Origin: Trema orientale
Taxonomy: Eukaryota > Streptophyta > Magnoliopsida > Rosales > Cannabaceae
Direction: 5' to 3'
NCBI GenBank assembly: GCA_002914845.1
Contig: JXTC01000120.1
Location: 120,456 to 184,455, forward strand
DNA: 64,000 nucleotides
Part shown: piece by piece, positions 1 through 10,990 of the stretch
Position numbering within the stretch: position 1 is the stretch's first letter
How the letters are laid out: each line of letters opens with the position of its first letter
Notes under the pieces: generated by a model
Databases searched by the model: none
What the model was told of the DNA's origin: nothing
What the model saw: the letters and a program-made list of their open reading frames with translations, nothing else
Position numbers and translations under genes: made by a program

Positions 1-285
1 AAAAAGATTACTACTCGTATGGAATATTAGTTTTTATGTTATATATTTTTTTCTGATTATGTTATAATATTTGTTTCGGTTATGTTATATTTTTTGTTCC
101 ATATGGAATAAAGATTACTACTCTTATGGCCTTTTAGTTTTTTTTTTAATGGAATATATGCTGATTATTGGTTTGTGACTATTGATTCCCAATATTTTTA
201 GTATCATGTAACTGTGTAATTGACTAGGTATATGACTATATGCTACTGAAGTACTGATGGAATATGTAATATGTATATTTGTCAG
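1..285 (+). other. 5' non-coding part of the hAT element
   Basis: AT-rich sequence with no open frame. It ends in a pyrimidine-poor but plausible 3' splice site (TTTGTCAG, ending at 285) directly before the transposase ATG at 286, so this is probably a 5' UTR intron. Two similar stretches (AAAGATTACTACTC at 4-17 and 111-124) look like a small internal duplication. Confidence 0.45.
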
Positions 286-2564
286 ATGGATAGTGATAAT
301 GATAGTGTAGTAGTAGCACCTTCTGTGAATAATCCTACTGAAGTGACCATTGATTCAACTAGTGGTTCCAAGAAAAAGCCACCCTTGCCTCTTAAGAGTA
401 AGAATCCAAAAAAGAAAGTTAGGCATGTGTCTGAAGTTTGGGATCATTTTACAAGAAATGAGGATGACCCTAATGACAATAGGGCTGTGTGCAACTACTG
501 TGAGAAAGATTATGCAAGTGATACTAGAAGAAATAGGACTAGTACTCTTTGGAACCATTTAAACTATCAATGTAAGAAATACCCCTTTAGATTGGAGGAT
601 AAGAAGCAAAAGATTTTGTCTTTCCAAAGGAAAGGTGATGAAAGTATTGGAGGTACTAGTAATCTTATAGCTATGGGATTTAGTCAAGCAACATGTAGGC
701 TTGTATGTGCAAAAATGATTATTATTGATGAGTTACCCTTTAAGTTTGTGGAGAATGAGGGTTTTAGATTATTTTGTAGTGTTGCATGCCCAAAATTTGA
801 CCCTCCATCACGAATTACAATTGCTAGGGATATCATGAATCTCTATAATGATGAGAAAAAAAATTTGAGGTCTTACTTTGTCAAGAATTCACAAAGAGTC
901 TCTCTTACCACTGACACGTGGACTTCCATTCAGAATGTCAACTATATGGTGTTGACAGCTCACTTTATAGATTCTGAATGGAAGATGCAAAAAAGGATCT
1001 TGAATTTTTGTCAAATTCCTAATCATAAGGGAGAGACAATAGGGAAAGCAATTGAGGCATGCTTAAAGCAATGGGGTATTGAGAGGGTATTTACAATCAC
1101 AGTTGACAATGCTGCTTCTAACAATGGTGCTATTAGTCATATAAGAAAGAGATTACAAATTTGGAAGAGTGCAGTTTGTGATGGAGAGTTTTTACATGTG
1201 AGGTGTTCAGCTCATATCTTGAACTTGATAGTGCAAGATGGATTGACGCAATTGGACAATTCTATTGCGGCTGTCCGTAATGCTGTGAGGTATGTTAGAG
1301 CTTCCCCTTCAAGGTTGGCAAGGTTCAAAAGCTGTGTGAAGAATACTTGTAAAGAAGAAAAGGCTCTTGTTTGCTTGGATGTGCCAACTAGATGGAACTC
1401 CACATATTTGATATTTAGAACATGCTTTGAGATATATTGAAGCTTTTAAATTGTTGGAAGAAGAGGATGGTTTTTATTTACAATATTTTTGTGAGGAAGA
1501 TAAACACGGAAAAAAACCTATTGGGCCGCCAATGAGTAGCGATTGGGAGAAATGTACCAAATTTTGTAACTTTTTGAAGACTTTTTATGAAGCAACCTTA
1601 AAGTTTAGTGCTTCTTTGTATGTTACTTCAAACATTTATTTCTATGAGATTTCCATGGTACATGGGAAACTTATTAAATGGTGTTTGAGTAAGGATTCAA
1701 TTTTGACGGATATGGCCTCTAGGATGAAGGTAAAATTTGACAAGTATTGGGGTAACGTTGAAAAATAAAATATGCTTCTTTATGTGGCGGTTGTCCTTGA
1801 TCTTAGGCACAAGCTAAAATATGTGCAATTTTATTTGACGTAGCTCTATAGTGATGATGAAGTTAAGGTTATCATGGCTGCCATCAAGAGTTGCATAACA
1901 AAATTAGTTGATCATTATGCAACATATGAAGTCAAAGTGCAACAACAACAACAAACTGAGAGTAGTCAAGCTGGTGGGATATCTTCTCAAGATAAAATGG
2001 GTTCAGTGGATTCTGATGATGAAGATTCTTTTGATATGGAATCTGAGTTTGATAAAGAATGTGTTGAGGATGAATCATTTGACATAAAAAATGAGTTTGA
2101 TAGATATCTTGCTGAACGTATTGAGGATAGGAAGAATAAGAACTTTGATATCTTGGAATGGTGGAAAGTTACTTCATCAAAGTTTTCTGTCCTTGGTGCA
2201 ATTGCTCGAGATATTCTCTCTATCCAAGTTTCAACAGTAGCTTCAGAGTCGGCTTTTAGCACTGGAGGTAGGGTGCTCGATTGCTTTCGGAGTTCGTTGA
2301 GTCCAACTATGGCAGAAGCATTGATTTGTTGTCAAAATTGGTTGAGATCTCAATCATTACCATTGGACATGACTCCAATTTTAGAAGAGATTGAAACTTA
2401 TGAAAGCGTTGAAGCAGGTAATAGATTCTTTATACTTTAATCATGTTATTTTTTGTATTATCTAATATCTATATATTATATCATAATATAATTGTCTAAT
2501 CTTTGTTTTTTTTTTTTTTTCAGAGAAATCAACCTTGACATCTGAACTGGTAAACCTTGATTAG
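286..2564 (+). pseudogene. hAT transposase, BED zinc finger type (RICESLEEPER-like), disabled
   Basis: The ATG at 286 follows a splice-acceptor-like CAG. The domains read in order are: a lysine-rich basic patch; a BED zinc finger (VWDHF, then CNYC and a later H/C pair, roughly residues 50-100); the RNase-H-like hAT core with TTDTW, TVDNAASN and the HVRCSAHILNLIVQDGL block; VPTRWNST; a DUF4413-like segment (FYEATLKFSASLYVTSN); and the C-terminal hAT dimerisation domain (ILEWWK ... STVASESAFSTGGRVLDCFRSSLSP). The frame is broken by a one-base shift near 1410-1430 and by stops at 1766-1768 (TAA) and about 1851 (TAG). The last exon seems to end at 2417 and to splice to 2524-2564, giving a stop at 2562-2564. 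Apart from these lesions the protein is near full length, so inactivation is probably not very old. Domain order is seen directly; family assignment rests on these motifs. Confidence 0.88.
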
Positions 2565-2593
2565 GTTTGATGGTAATATGGTATGCTCATTTT

Positions 2594-3345
2594 GTATTTT
2601 TAATTGTAATATGTGCTTATGATATACTTTTATGTGTCTAATATTAATTTCTTTTTGCAGGTTGGAGTGTTGGATTGAAGGGTATTTTTATGTCTAATCA
2701 AGGTTTGATGATATGTTTTAATTATAATATGTATTTATGATATACTTCAATGTATCTAATATTAATGTCTTTTTGCAGGTTGGAGCTGTTATTGAAGTTT
2801 GAAGTCTTTGTTGTTCTTGTGGCATGTAGTACTAAGTTATCTTACTTTAAGACTCTTATGATATTTTAGATTTTAAGCCTCTTTGTTGTAATATTTTTAG
2901 ACTTTAAGTTTGCTCTTCAATTTCATTTGTGTTGTAACTAAAGTTTAAGTTTACTAAGTCTAAGACTTCNGTATTTTTAATTGTAATATGTGCTTATGAT
3001 ATACTTTTATGTGTCTAATATTAATTTCTTTTTGCAGGTTGGAGTGTTGGATTGAAGGGTATTTTATGTCTAATCAAGGTTTGATGATATGTTTTAATTA
3101 TAATATGTATTTATGATATACTTCAATGTATCTAATATTAATGTCTTTTTGCAGGTTGGAGCTGTTATTGAAGTTTGAAGTCTTTGTTGTTCTTGTGGCA
3201 TGTAGTACTAAGTTATCTTACTTTAAGACTCTTATGATATTTTAGATTTTAAGCCTCTTTGTTGTAATATTTTTAGACTTTAAGTTTGCTCTTCAATTTC
3301 ATTTGTGTTGTAACTAAAGTTTAAGTTTACTAAGTCTAAGACTTC
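2594..3345 (+). repeat. 376/375 bp direct duplication abutting a single N
   Basis: Bases 2594-2969 are repeated at 2971-3345 with one visible difference, a one-base T-run change near 2683/3059. The copies are separated only by the N at 2970. Each contains two intron-acceptor-like TTTTTGCAG motifs from the hAT 3' region. An exact repeat meeting precisely at an N is the signature of overlapping contig ends that were joined rather than merged, so it is probably an assembly artefact. Confidence 0.9.
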
Positions 3346-3606
3346 TAATTTGGTTATCATTTTTAACTATGTTATGGTTAGTTTGACATTTGAACTTTAG
3401 ATATGAGTAGTAAGTTAATGTTATATTGATTTAAATTTTATGAGTTTTCAAACCGCCCAAACCGGCCGTAAAAATGTAGATGTGGTTTGGCCGGTTTGAA
3501 CTAACCAATTCAAACCGCACGGATTGGTAATCCGGCCAAACCGCACATGCGGATTGGTTTATAGATTGCCATTTTAGACCGGCCAGACCGCCCATGAACA
3601 CCCCTA

Positions 3607-5487
3607 GGTGTAATCCTTCATCATGTAGAAAATAAAAATACCGAGTTTTCCGTTTTTCTTTCTATCCTACCATATTTTTCTATAATTTCTTCAAGTAGAG
3701 ATAAAATTTTAGTCTATGTGTCAATCTTATTTAAAATTCAAATGTAAAATACTACTTTATATGATATTATACATAATTACATTTCTTGGTTTTAAATAAA
3801 AATATTGCAGTGTTATTTATTTATTTTTTTTCCAATCAAGTGTTAGTCTATTTTAAAATTCAAACTGATTCAGGCGTTATTCTAAAAAAAAAAAAATCAA
3901 AATAGTAATAGAAATTTTATTAAAGGAATATTTATTTTTAGTACTTAAATTAGTTTTACAAATTTTCTTACAATATGCGTTCGACAAATATAGGCTCATA
4001 ATTTAAGTAGCTAAATAAATAAATAAAATCTAAACTTTCCAAAAATAAAAAATATCCAAAACAAAACAGGATTCTTACATATAGTTTCATGTTTTGTTCC
4101 CAAAAAAAAATAAAAATAAAATGATACAATACTTAATATTTTTAATATTAAGAAGGAATTGTTTTCCTTTTTTTTGATAAAAGCAATTAACGGGTTCTTT
4201 TTAGAAAAAAATTTAATAATGTTAAAAAAATGGCAATTGAGTCAAATTAGGGAATCGAATTAAGGAATGAATTAAATTATATAAAAATAACTGTCGATAG
4301 GTAAAATAAATAAAAAATATTCTAAATTTTTTGGATAAATTAACTACCAAATTGTAACTGTTAGATTTATATTCATGGCATGTTTACTAAAGAGTAATGG
4401 GAATGGTATATGGGGTAGTGATATTTTTCTAATTAATTTTTATCATTACCAATCATGTTTGTGTTTTTGTTTTTAAAATTAAAAATGATTTGATGTGTTA
4501 TCAAATAAATTTTTTATTTTTAAAATTTAAAAGCATAAACAAAATTTTTTTGATTTATTTTCAATTTTTAGAAACAAAAGATTAAAAGTGGATCCAAGCA
4601 TGGCTAGGAGTGTCAAAAATATTTTTACCTATGATTAAGGGCTTATTAACTATAAGAACTTTTTGGAAAATTTATACTAGTAATTCAGTTTTGGCACAAA
4701 CTTACCTTTTAGTGTTATTTTTCAGAATGATACTTTTACTACTCCTTATATAATGAAAAATCCAAAATATCCTTTTGATTAGACTGGTTTAAATAATTCC
4801 TATTAAAGCTTTTGACTTCATTTTTTTTCATTTTGCAATTTTTTGATTCAAAAAGGACATAAATTTAAAATAAAATAAAAAAATCACCGATTTTTCTTCT
4901 TCTTCTTCTCACGGTATAAACTCACCCCTTACGTTATTCTTAGCCTATTTCTTCCCCTACTCTCTCTCAACATTGAACACTTCAAGTTTTTCAAACCAAA
5001 CCCCTTACCTCATTTCTAAAATCTTCTCATATAAGCCCTTAGCTAGCTTTAGTCTTATGGCTTCTAAGTAGATCAAAAACTGTGCTCTGGATTCTGAATG
5101 AGGAAGTAAGTTTCAGTACTAGTAACGGTTGAAGGTAATGGTGGTTTTAGTTTTTCTTTTTTTTTTCATACCTTTTTTTTGTTTCTATTAAAAAAAAAAG
5201 AAATTAGTTGTGTAATAAATGATGCATTTATTGTTTATTTGGATTTAATGGAAGGAAAAAAAAATAAAGATTAGTGACGACCGAAGAAGAAGAAGTAGAA
5301 GTAGGTATTAATAATAAAAATAAATGGCTCCAGCGACCAACTAACTTTCATTCTTTGTCTCCTTTGAAAATGCTGAGGCCATCTTCTGATCAGTCTATTT
5401 TTTTATTTTATTTTATTTTCTCAAAGAGACCTTGAAGCTTCTTTATTTATGCTTCATTTTTGCAATTATATTTTGGAAGTGAATATG
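3607..5487. other. AT-rich intergenic DNA, no gene seen
   Basis: No open frame with recognisable protein content. It contains homopolymer A/T runs, a short TTC microsatellite (about 4897-4910) and a GAA/GAAG stretch at 5284-5300. Nothing else is supported. Confidence 0.6.
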
Positions 5488-6215
5488 TGTACTTTGTAGT
5501 AAAAAATATGTAGCTATCACAAATTTTGTGAGTTATAGTCACAAATCAAATTTTGTATTTTTTAGAACTGTGAGAAACTATTGACTGTCACAGATTATGT
5601 GACCTACAGTCACACACATTGTGGCTACTGATCTTGATGGCATAGTTTTTCATATAAAAAATAGATTTTGTGTGAGCTTAGAGTATTGTTAGATATTATT
5701 GTCACAAATGTATGATTGTCACAACTTTTGTGACTCTAAGTCATAGATCTTGACTAATATCAGGGATTATATGACTTAGAGTGACACACTGTGACTACTA
5801 ATCTATAAGTTATAGATTTTCATGTGAAAATTAAAATGAATGATTTATGACTAATTATGTGACTTACTCATACAATCAAAGATGAACAAGTTCTCTATTG
5901 TTTGTTACTATCTGTCACAAATTATTTGACCAAGGGTCACATTAAAATATAAAATGTCTCAAACAAATTATAACTACTTTTAATCACAATATTACAATGG
6001 AAAATATACCTGGAAAAAGGTATCAAAAGTATTGTGACATATAGTGACACAAATTTTGACTACTCCTAACTATAATGTACCACAAATTTGTGACATATAT
6101 GACCATCAGTTATAAAATTGTGACATTGTTCGTGTCTTCAAAAACTCACAATATTTGTAACGATGTAAAACAAATTATGATCATTAGTCACAAAATTATG
6201 ACTACCAGTAATAAA
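5488..6215. mobile_element. Probable CACTA-like non-autonomous element with GTCACA/TGTGAC subterminal repeats
   Basis: About fifteen copies of GTCACA or its complement TGTGAC occur within roughly 730 bp, in both orientations and often as GTCACAAATTTTGTGAC-like pairs. This matches the arrays of short subterminal repeats of plant CACTA transposons, and the motif recurs in the better-bounded elements at 32017-32319 and 39310-39649. The ends (ACTTTGTAG near 5494 and AATAAAGT near 6212) only weakly resemble inverted termini and no clear 3 bp target duplication was found. A degenerate open frame at 6075-6362 lies partly here and looks fortuitous. Confidence 0.4.
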
Positions 6216-7010
6216 GTGTTTGAAGGAATGGAAAATGTATTGGTTTGGAAAGAAAAGAAATGTTCCTTTAAAAAAAAAAAAAAAAAAAGAAGAGAAAGAC
6301 AAGTGAGTGATGGCAAGAGCTTTGTACGCTTGAGAAAATGGGAAAAAGTTAGGAAAAAATAAGGCAAAAGAGGGACTCATCCAAAAAATAAAAAATAAAA
6401 AAAGAAAAAAAATTTGAAAAAGTGGAAAACTGTGTTAGACTTTTTACCTAAACCGCATTAAATGACCTATAGGTTTGCTTGAAAAAAAAATTATCAGAAG
6501 GATGGTTTTGGAATAACAAATATTTCTCTTTCTAAAAGTAACTAAAAAAGTCATTTTCAAACTAAAAATGTAATCTGAAAAATCACACTGAGAAAGTAAA
6601 TTTATGCCAAATCTAAACTACTGGCATCAATTTCCCAAACTTTTTCCTAGAATGTGGGTGCATAAGCATGTTGGATTCGACCATCCAAAGAATAAAGTGG
6701 CCTTTCACGAGATAGCCAAATTTTATTGCTATTAAAAGAAGCGTAAGTGTCCTTTTCAGTTATTATAAATTAACATATCAACTGTCTCTGAAAAATAAAT
6801 ATTATATAATATATGTGTGTGTATATATATAAATTTAATTTACTCAGTTGATATGTAGTACACCTACATCCTTTTGGCCCTATGATGGGGTGGTTTAATA
6901 ACCGTTTATTTATATAAAAATTATTCGGAGTGTCAATAACTTATAGTAATGATCAAACACTAATCGGACACATACCTTAATTCCCAAAGAATAAAGATGT
7001 AACTACATAA
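6216..7010. other. AT-rich intergenic DNA, no gene seen
   Basis: Contains an A-run at 6271-6288 and a short GT/AT microsatellite at 6811-6828. No protein-like frame or RNA gene recognised. Confidence 0.55.
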
Positions 7011-7849
7011 AATCTTGATTTATGAATATTCGATAAATTAATAACCTCAGTTAAATATTAAAATCTTCTGGTCCCAACTCGGGGCAATGTAATTAATATT
7101 CTCACTAAATACATGAAATAATAATTTTTTTGTAATTTTTTTAGGACCCATCGAATATATAAATTAATAATTGATTAAATATATAAAAAAAATAATCATT
7201 TATAATATTAATGAGTTTTTTCTAGATAACTTCTATTTTTTTTAATTACATTCTTTTTCAAAATGCATCTAAAGTTGTTTGCTTATTATTTGTACTTAAA
7301 TTGAACTCAGTCTCATATTCTAATTTTTGCAATGAATACATCACATTTGGTATATGATATGGAGCCTATTTATAATGATTTGTATTATTGAAGTAAAACT
7401 AATGACTATTAATTATCGTTATTATATTCAATATACATGAAATATCTTGAAATATTATATTTTATAAGGTATTAAATTTTAAAGCCACATTTATAATTAT
7501 ATGTATATATATTTCTTAAATTTTGTATGTACAGTTGTATACTAAAAATTAACTTTTTGAATTTTATTTATATACAAACAATATATAATAATTTTGTGTA
7601 ATTAACTTTTAGGCCTCTTTGTACGTATACATGAACTTTGTTTATATCTAATTTTTATTATTTGAGACCATACATGTATCTTAGAGGAAAAAAAAAGGTA
7701 CAAGTATTAAGCTCATACTACTCTTTTAAATTAATAAATATTTGTTTATTGATAAATTAATAAATTATTTATTTATTGATAAATAAATAACCTTAATAAA
7801 ATAATAATTTCTTTTAATCCTAATAGTATTAATTTATAGAGGTTTTACT
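7011..7849 (-). mobile_element. Non-autonomous terminal-repeat element, CCTCTATAAATTAATA type, copy 1
   Basis: The right end (7829-7849) reads TTAATTTATAGAGGTTTTAC. Its complement matches the left end of the element at 58554-59481, and similarity continues inward through alternating TAAATTAATA, TTTATTGATAAATAAATAA and TTAATTTAT blocks (7728-7830). The opposite end near 7027-7045 (TTCGATAAATTAATAA) also matches the other end of that copy. No coding capacity. Superfamily not assigned because no target duplication is clear here. Confidence 0.5.
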
Positions 7850-8197
7850 GTATATAAAAGAAAGAGTATTATGAAATACAATAGACTAGAATTAGCAGGA
7901 ATGCTCAAAACCCAAACCAAACTAATTCAAGTGACCAATCCAATCTAATTCAATTGTCCAAAATTAGATATACAATTACAACTAGATTTTAATTGAATAA
8001 GTTCAGTTGGTTGATTTCATTATAAAAGAATTTGATTAGAACCAAATTAGTCCTATTTATATTAAATGAATAAAAAATAAATATATTTAAGTGTTCTTTT
8101 TTCTTCTTTTTCGTTTTTTGGCATGTGTGTCCTTTAATATAGACCTTACCCTAGTAGATTAAATAAAAACTCTAACTCAACTTAACTGAATAGCATG

Positions 8198-8560
8198 TGT
8201 TAAGAATCATGCCCTAAAGCATATAAATAGATATTTGGTTTATTGATTAATAATAAAATTACATTTTCTTAGTGTTTGCTTATATTTGCTTTTAATTTAT
8301 ACAATTTAAATATCATGATATTTCCTTAATTATTAATATAATCTTAAACTAAGTCTTGTATATAGTTTTAGAATAATAATCTAAAAATAGTTCATAATTG
8401 TTAAATAACATTTGGCATTTTATTTAATTAAGATTATTAATGAGGTGGGCAGTTACAAATAAAGTAGCCATATATGCTACAATTTAACTTGCTAAACAAC
8501 ACCTCTTGGAGTTTGACACCTCAATAGTAAGGTATCATCCAAAGGTTTGACATGTATCCA
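8198..8560 (+). mobile_element. Possible Ty1/copia-type LTR 5' end
   Basis: Bases from 8198 (TGTTAAGAATCATGCCCTAA) resemble the start of many plant copia LTRs: TGTTA, then a motif like ATGTCCTAAAGCAT, then a TTTATTGATTAATAA stretch. No second LTR, primer-binding site or coding domain could be tied to it and the 3' limit is unknown. The resemblance is from family knowledge only. Confidence 0.3.
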
Positions 8561-10579
8561 AGTGTTTATTTTTGAGAAAATTCCTTCAATGAAAGCATGC
8601 CGCCTATCACCCTTTAAGCCTATTATTATGGAGATCCAATAAGATGTCGATACCTCACACTTTTACACTTGACTTATAATGTAGTTGCGATAAGTAAGGG
8701 GAAAAAAAGAAGCATCCAATTAGGTTTTGAAACCTCAACAAAAGTGTAGTCTTTCAAATAATCTTCTTTTTGATGACATAGCCTTTAGCTTCTTGTTGAT
8801 ATGACATAAACTTGACAATTTTTGTTAAGAAATTGATACTTGTCTTGGAATATCAATATTCTCCTTTATCCAATATAATTTTGACAAATCATATTTTCTT
8901 AATTGACCCGATACTCCATTATTTTGTGACTTAATATTTTAATGAATGACTAATTATAAAAATTTCATCACACCCAAAAATATTAAGTACTCTAAGCTAT
9001 GGTGAACGTGACCCTTTGCTAGGGCTCATCATTTTGAATTCTTTTTTCAATAGGGTCTTCAGACATGTCTCACACCATAATCATATAGATATATCCCAAC
9101 TAGGTTGGCACTCACTTGTAAGTATTCCAATACTCCTCCAATTCAAAGAGAATAGCTGACACAAACTGTAGGCAAGCTCAGAATAGTAGATTAATAGTTC
9201 TATTTGGGATACAAATAGTCATATGCCAAAACATTTTTATTAGATTAATATAACTCAAACAATGCCTTATTGAAACATTAGTAGAGAAAAATGCAATGAG
9301 ATAAATTTCTAGAAAGCAAAAAAAATATGTTGCATGTGAACAACACTTTAGAGATGAACTTAAGTATTAATCTTTGTGAAGTTTCAGTTATTGTAATTGG
9401 CTTGCTTGCTTATGTTAATTCTTAGTAGAGAAATTGTGATGTTGAGAGATTTCTTGAAATAAGTGAACTCATCTAGCCTTGATGCCGAGGTAATAATAAA
9501 TTCTAATTCTTGGTACTTGAAATTCAACATCATTTCTATGCGTGTATGTAGTTTCCACATTTGAATCATATGAATATAGAGAGAGAATAATCCTCATACA
9601 AAAAAAAAAATGGGGTTGATCCAATATAATATAGAAAGATATATAGACAATTATTCAAGATGAAATATGAAGACAAGAATTGATAAAAAGTTTTATTATA
9701 ATCTCAATGTTTATTGGAATTACAATTAATTGATAGATCTTTTGAACTTTGAAATGGTCAATTTGATTGAAAGGTTAAGCATAAGAGCTACATGTCTAGA
9801 TTAGGATGTGTGCCTAATTTATATGTTTAAATTGGGTTGTATGCCTAATTTATATGATTAGATTGGGGAATGAACACAATTCATATGTTTAGACTAGATT
9901 GTGCACTTAGTTTATACTTTAAACCTTAGTCGTACAAAAATTTCGATGTAGATATAAGCCGATAGTTCCTAATTCAAATGTACCTGCTGGTAGTATAAGA
10001 TTGAACTAAGGGTTACTTTCAGACAACATTATCTAATCTTGATTATGGTTTTAATATCTCATTGGCAACATAGGCTTGAACTAAAAGATACTCTTAGGAG
10101 ATATCTAATTTTAAAGTTATACTAATAGTACCTAGTTCTAATGTATCTTGGCAACAGATTGCTTGTACCAAGTATACTTTTAAGTATAGTTTTTACCTCA
10201 CTTAGGATTTGTACAACTATGACAGTAAAGTATATAGATAGATAGAGACTTTTGGGTATGACCTGAGATAAGTTAATATCAACCATTTGTTACTGTTCTC
10301 AAATATGGATATATCTAGAAAATTGTATAAAGTATTTCTTAATGAACTTTAGGTCAGTTAGTATAAAAAGTTTATCTTTATTCAAGTCTTTGAGGGTGCA
10401 GTATTAACTAAATTTGATATTTGCAATCTGATGGGCCTTTCCCAATTGGGTATGAACTTAAAAGTGTGCATTCTTTTTATAATGTTATCAGCTGCTTTGA
10501 GTACTAAGTTATCTTCCTAGAAATTTCTAGCTCTTATCAATTTGTTGTAGGTTCGAGTGATTTTTCTTTAATAATTTCG
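8561..10579. other. Intergenic DNA, probably old retroelement debris
   Basis: No gene recognised. 9800-9910 holds three degenerate repeats of a unit like TTTAGATTGGGTTGT...CCTAATTTATATG, spaced about 45 bp. A 61-codon frame at 9384-9569 (-) has no recognisable motif. Confidence 0.4.
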
Positions 10580-10990
10580 AACTTCGCCTTATACTTGTGC
10601 TCTATAATCTTTCAAAATTTCGAGATCAAATTCTTGAGAGTTTTCTATTCTACCAAATGCCATCTCAGTAGACGATATATTTAGTTCCACTGACCATAAA
10701 GTTTCAGCTCCATATACTAGAGAAAATTGAGGTTCTTTAATAGTAGTACGCTTAATGGCTCTATAAGCCAAAAAGCAAGTGGTAAGCAGTTATTCCATCA
10801 GATTGATTTTTCCTCAATTATTTTTCTAATGATGGCCACCAAAATATTGTTAAAGGCTTTATGGCTCTATTAGTCTATGTCCTATATGATAATAAGTAGT
10901 CATCCCAATGGATAAATATTTCCTTAATAATTTTTTCTGATGATGGCCACCATAGTTTTGTTAAATGATTCTATAGCTCTATTACCGTGA
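10580..10990 (-). pseudogene. Ty3/gypsy integrase C-terminal fragment with internal duplication
   Basis: Read on the minus strand from 10990 downward. First comes AIESFNKTMVAIIRK (about 10930-10970), then a second degenerate copy of the same stretch, KAFNNILVAIIRKIIEEKS (about 10800-10865), then LPLAFW. The continuous frame 10771-10589 begins AYRAIKRTTIKEPQFSLVYG. These match the end of the Ty3/gypsy integrase core (E-A-FNK...I.KK, W...LP.ALWAYRT, PFSLVYG.EA). The nucleotide sequence GATGGCCACCA occurs in both repeats (10833 and 10934), about 101 bp apart, so a short segment was duplicated. Several stops and no flanking polyprotein: a dead fragment. Confidence 0.7.

Larger units (their letters stand above)
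1..3606 (+). mobile_element. Decayed autonomous hAT transposon, left end outside the window
   Basis: This element carries a hAT transposase relic (286-2564) followed by about 1 kb of non-coding 3' sequence. The right terminus is visible at 3596-3606 (GAACACCCCTA), the usual hAT terminal motif in reverse. The subterminal part (about 3450-3590) is packed with AACCGCAC, CCGGCC and GGTTTGG motifs in both orientations, as expected of transposase-binding subterminal repeats. The matching left terminus (TAGGGGTG...) is not in bases 1-285, so the 5' end and the left target duplication lie upstream. A short derivative of the same family sits at 26282-27059. Confidence 0.85.

Noticed and set aside
6075..6362. 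95-codon frame with a Lys-rich C-terminus
   Set aside because: It spans GTCACA repeats and a poly(A) run; no domain.
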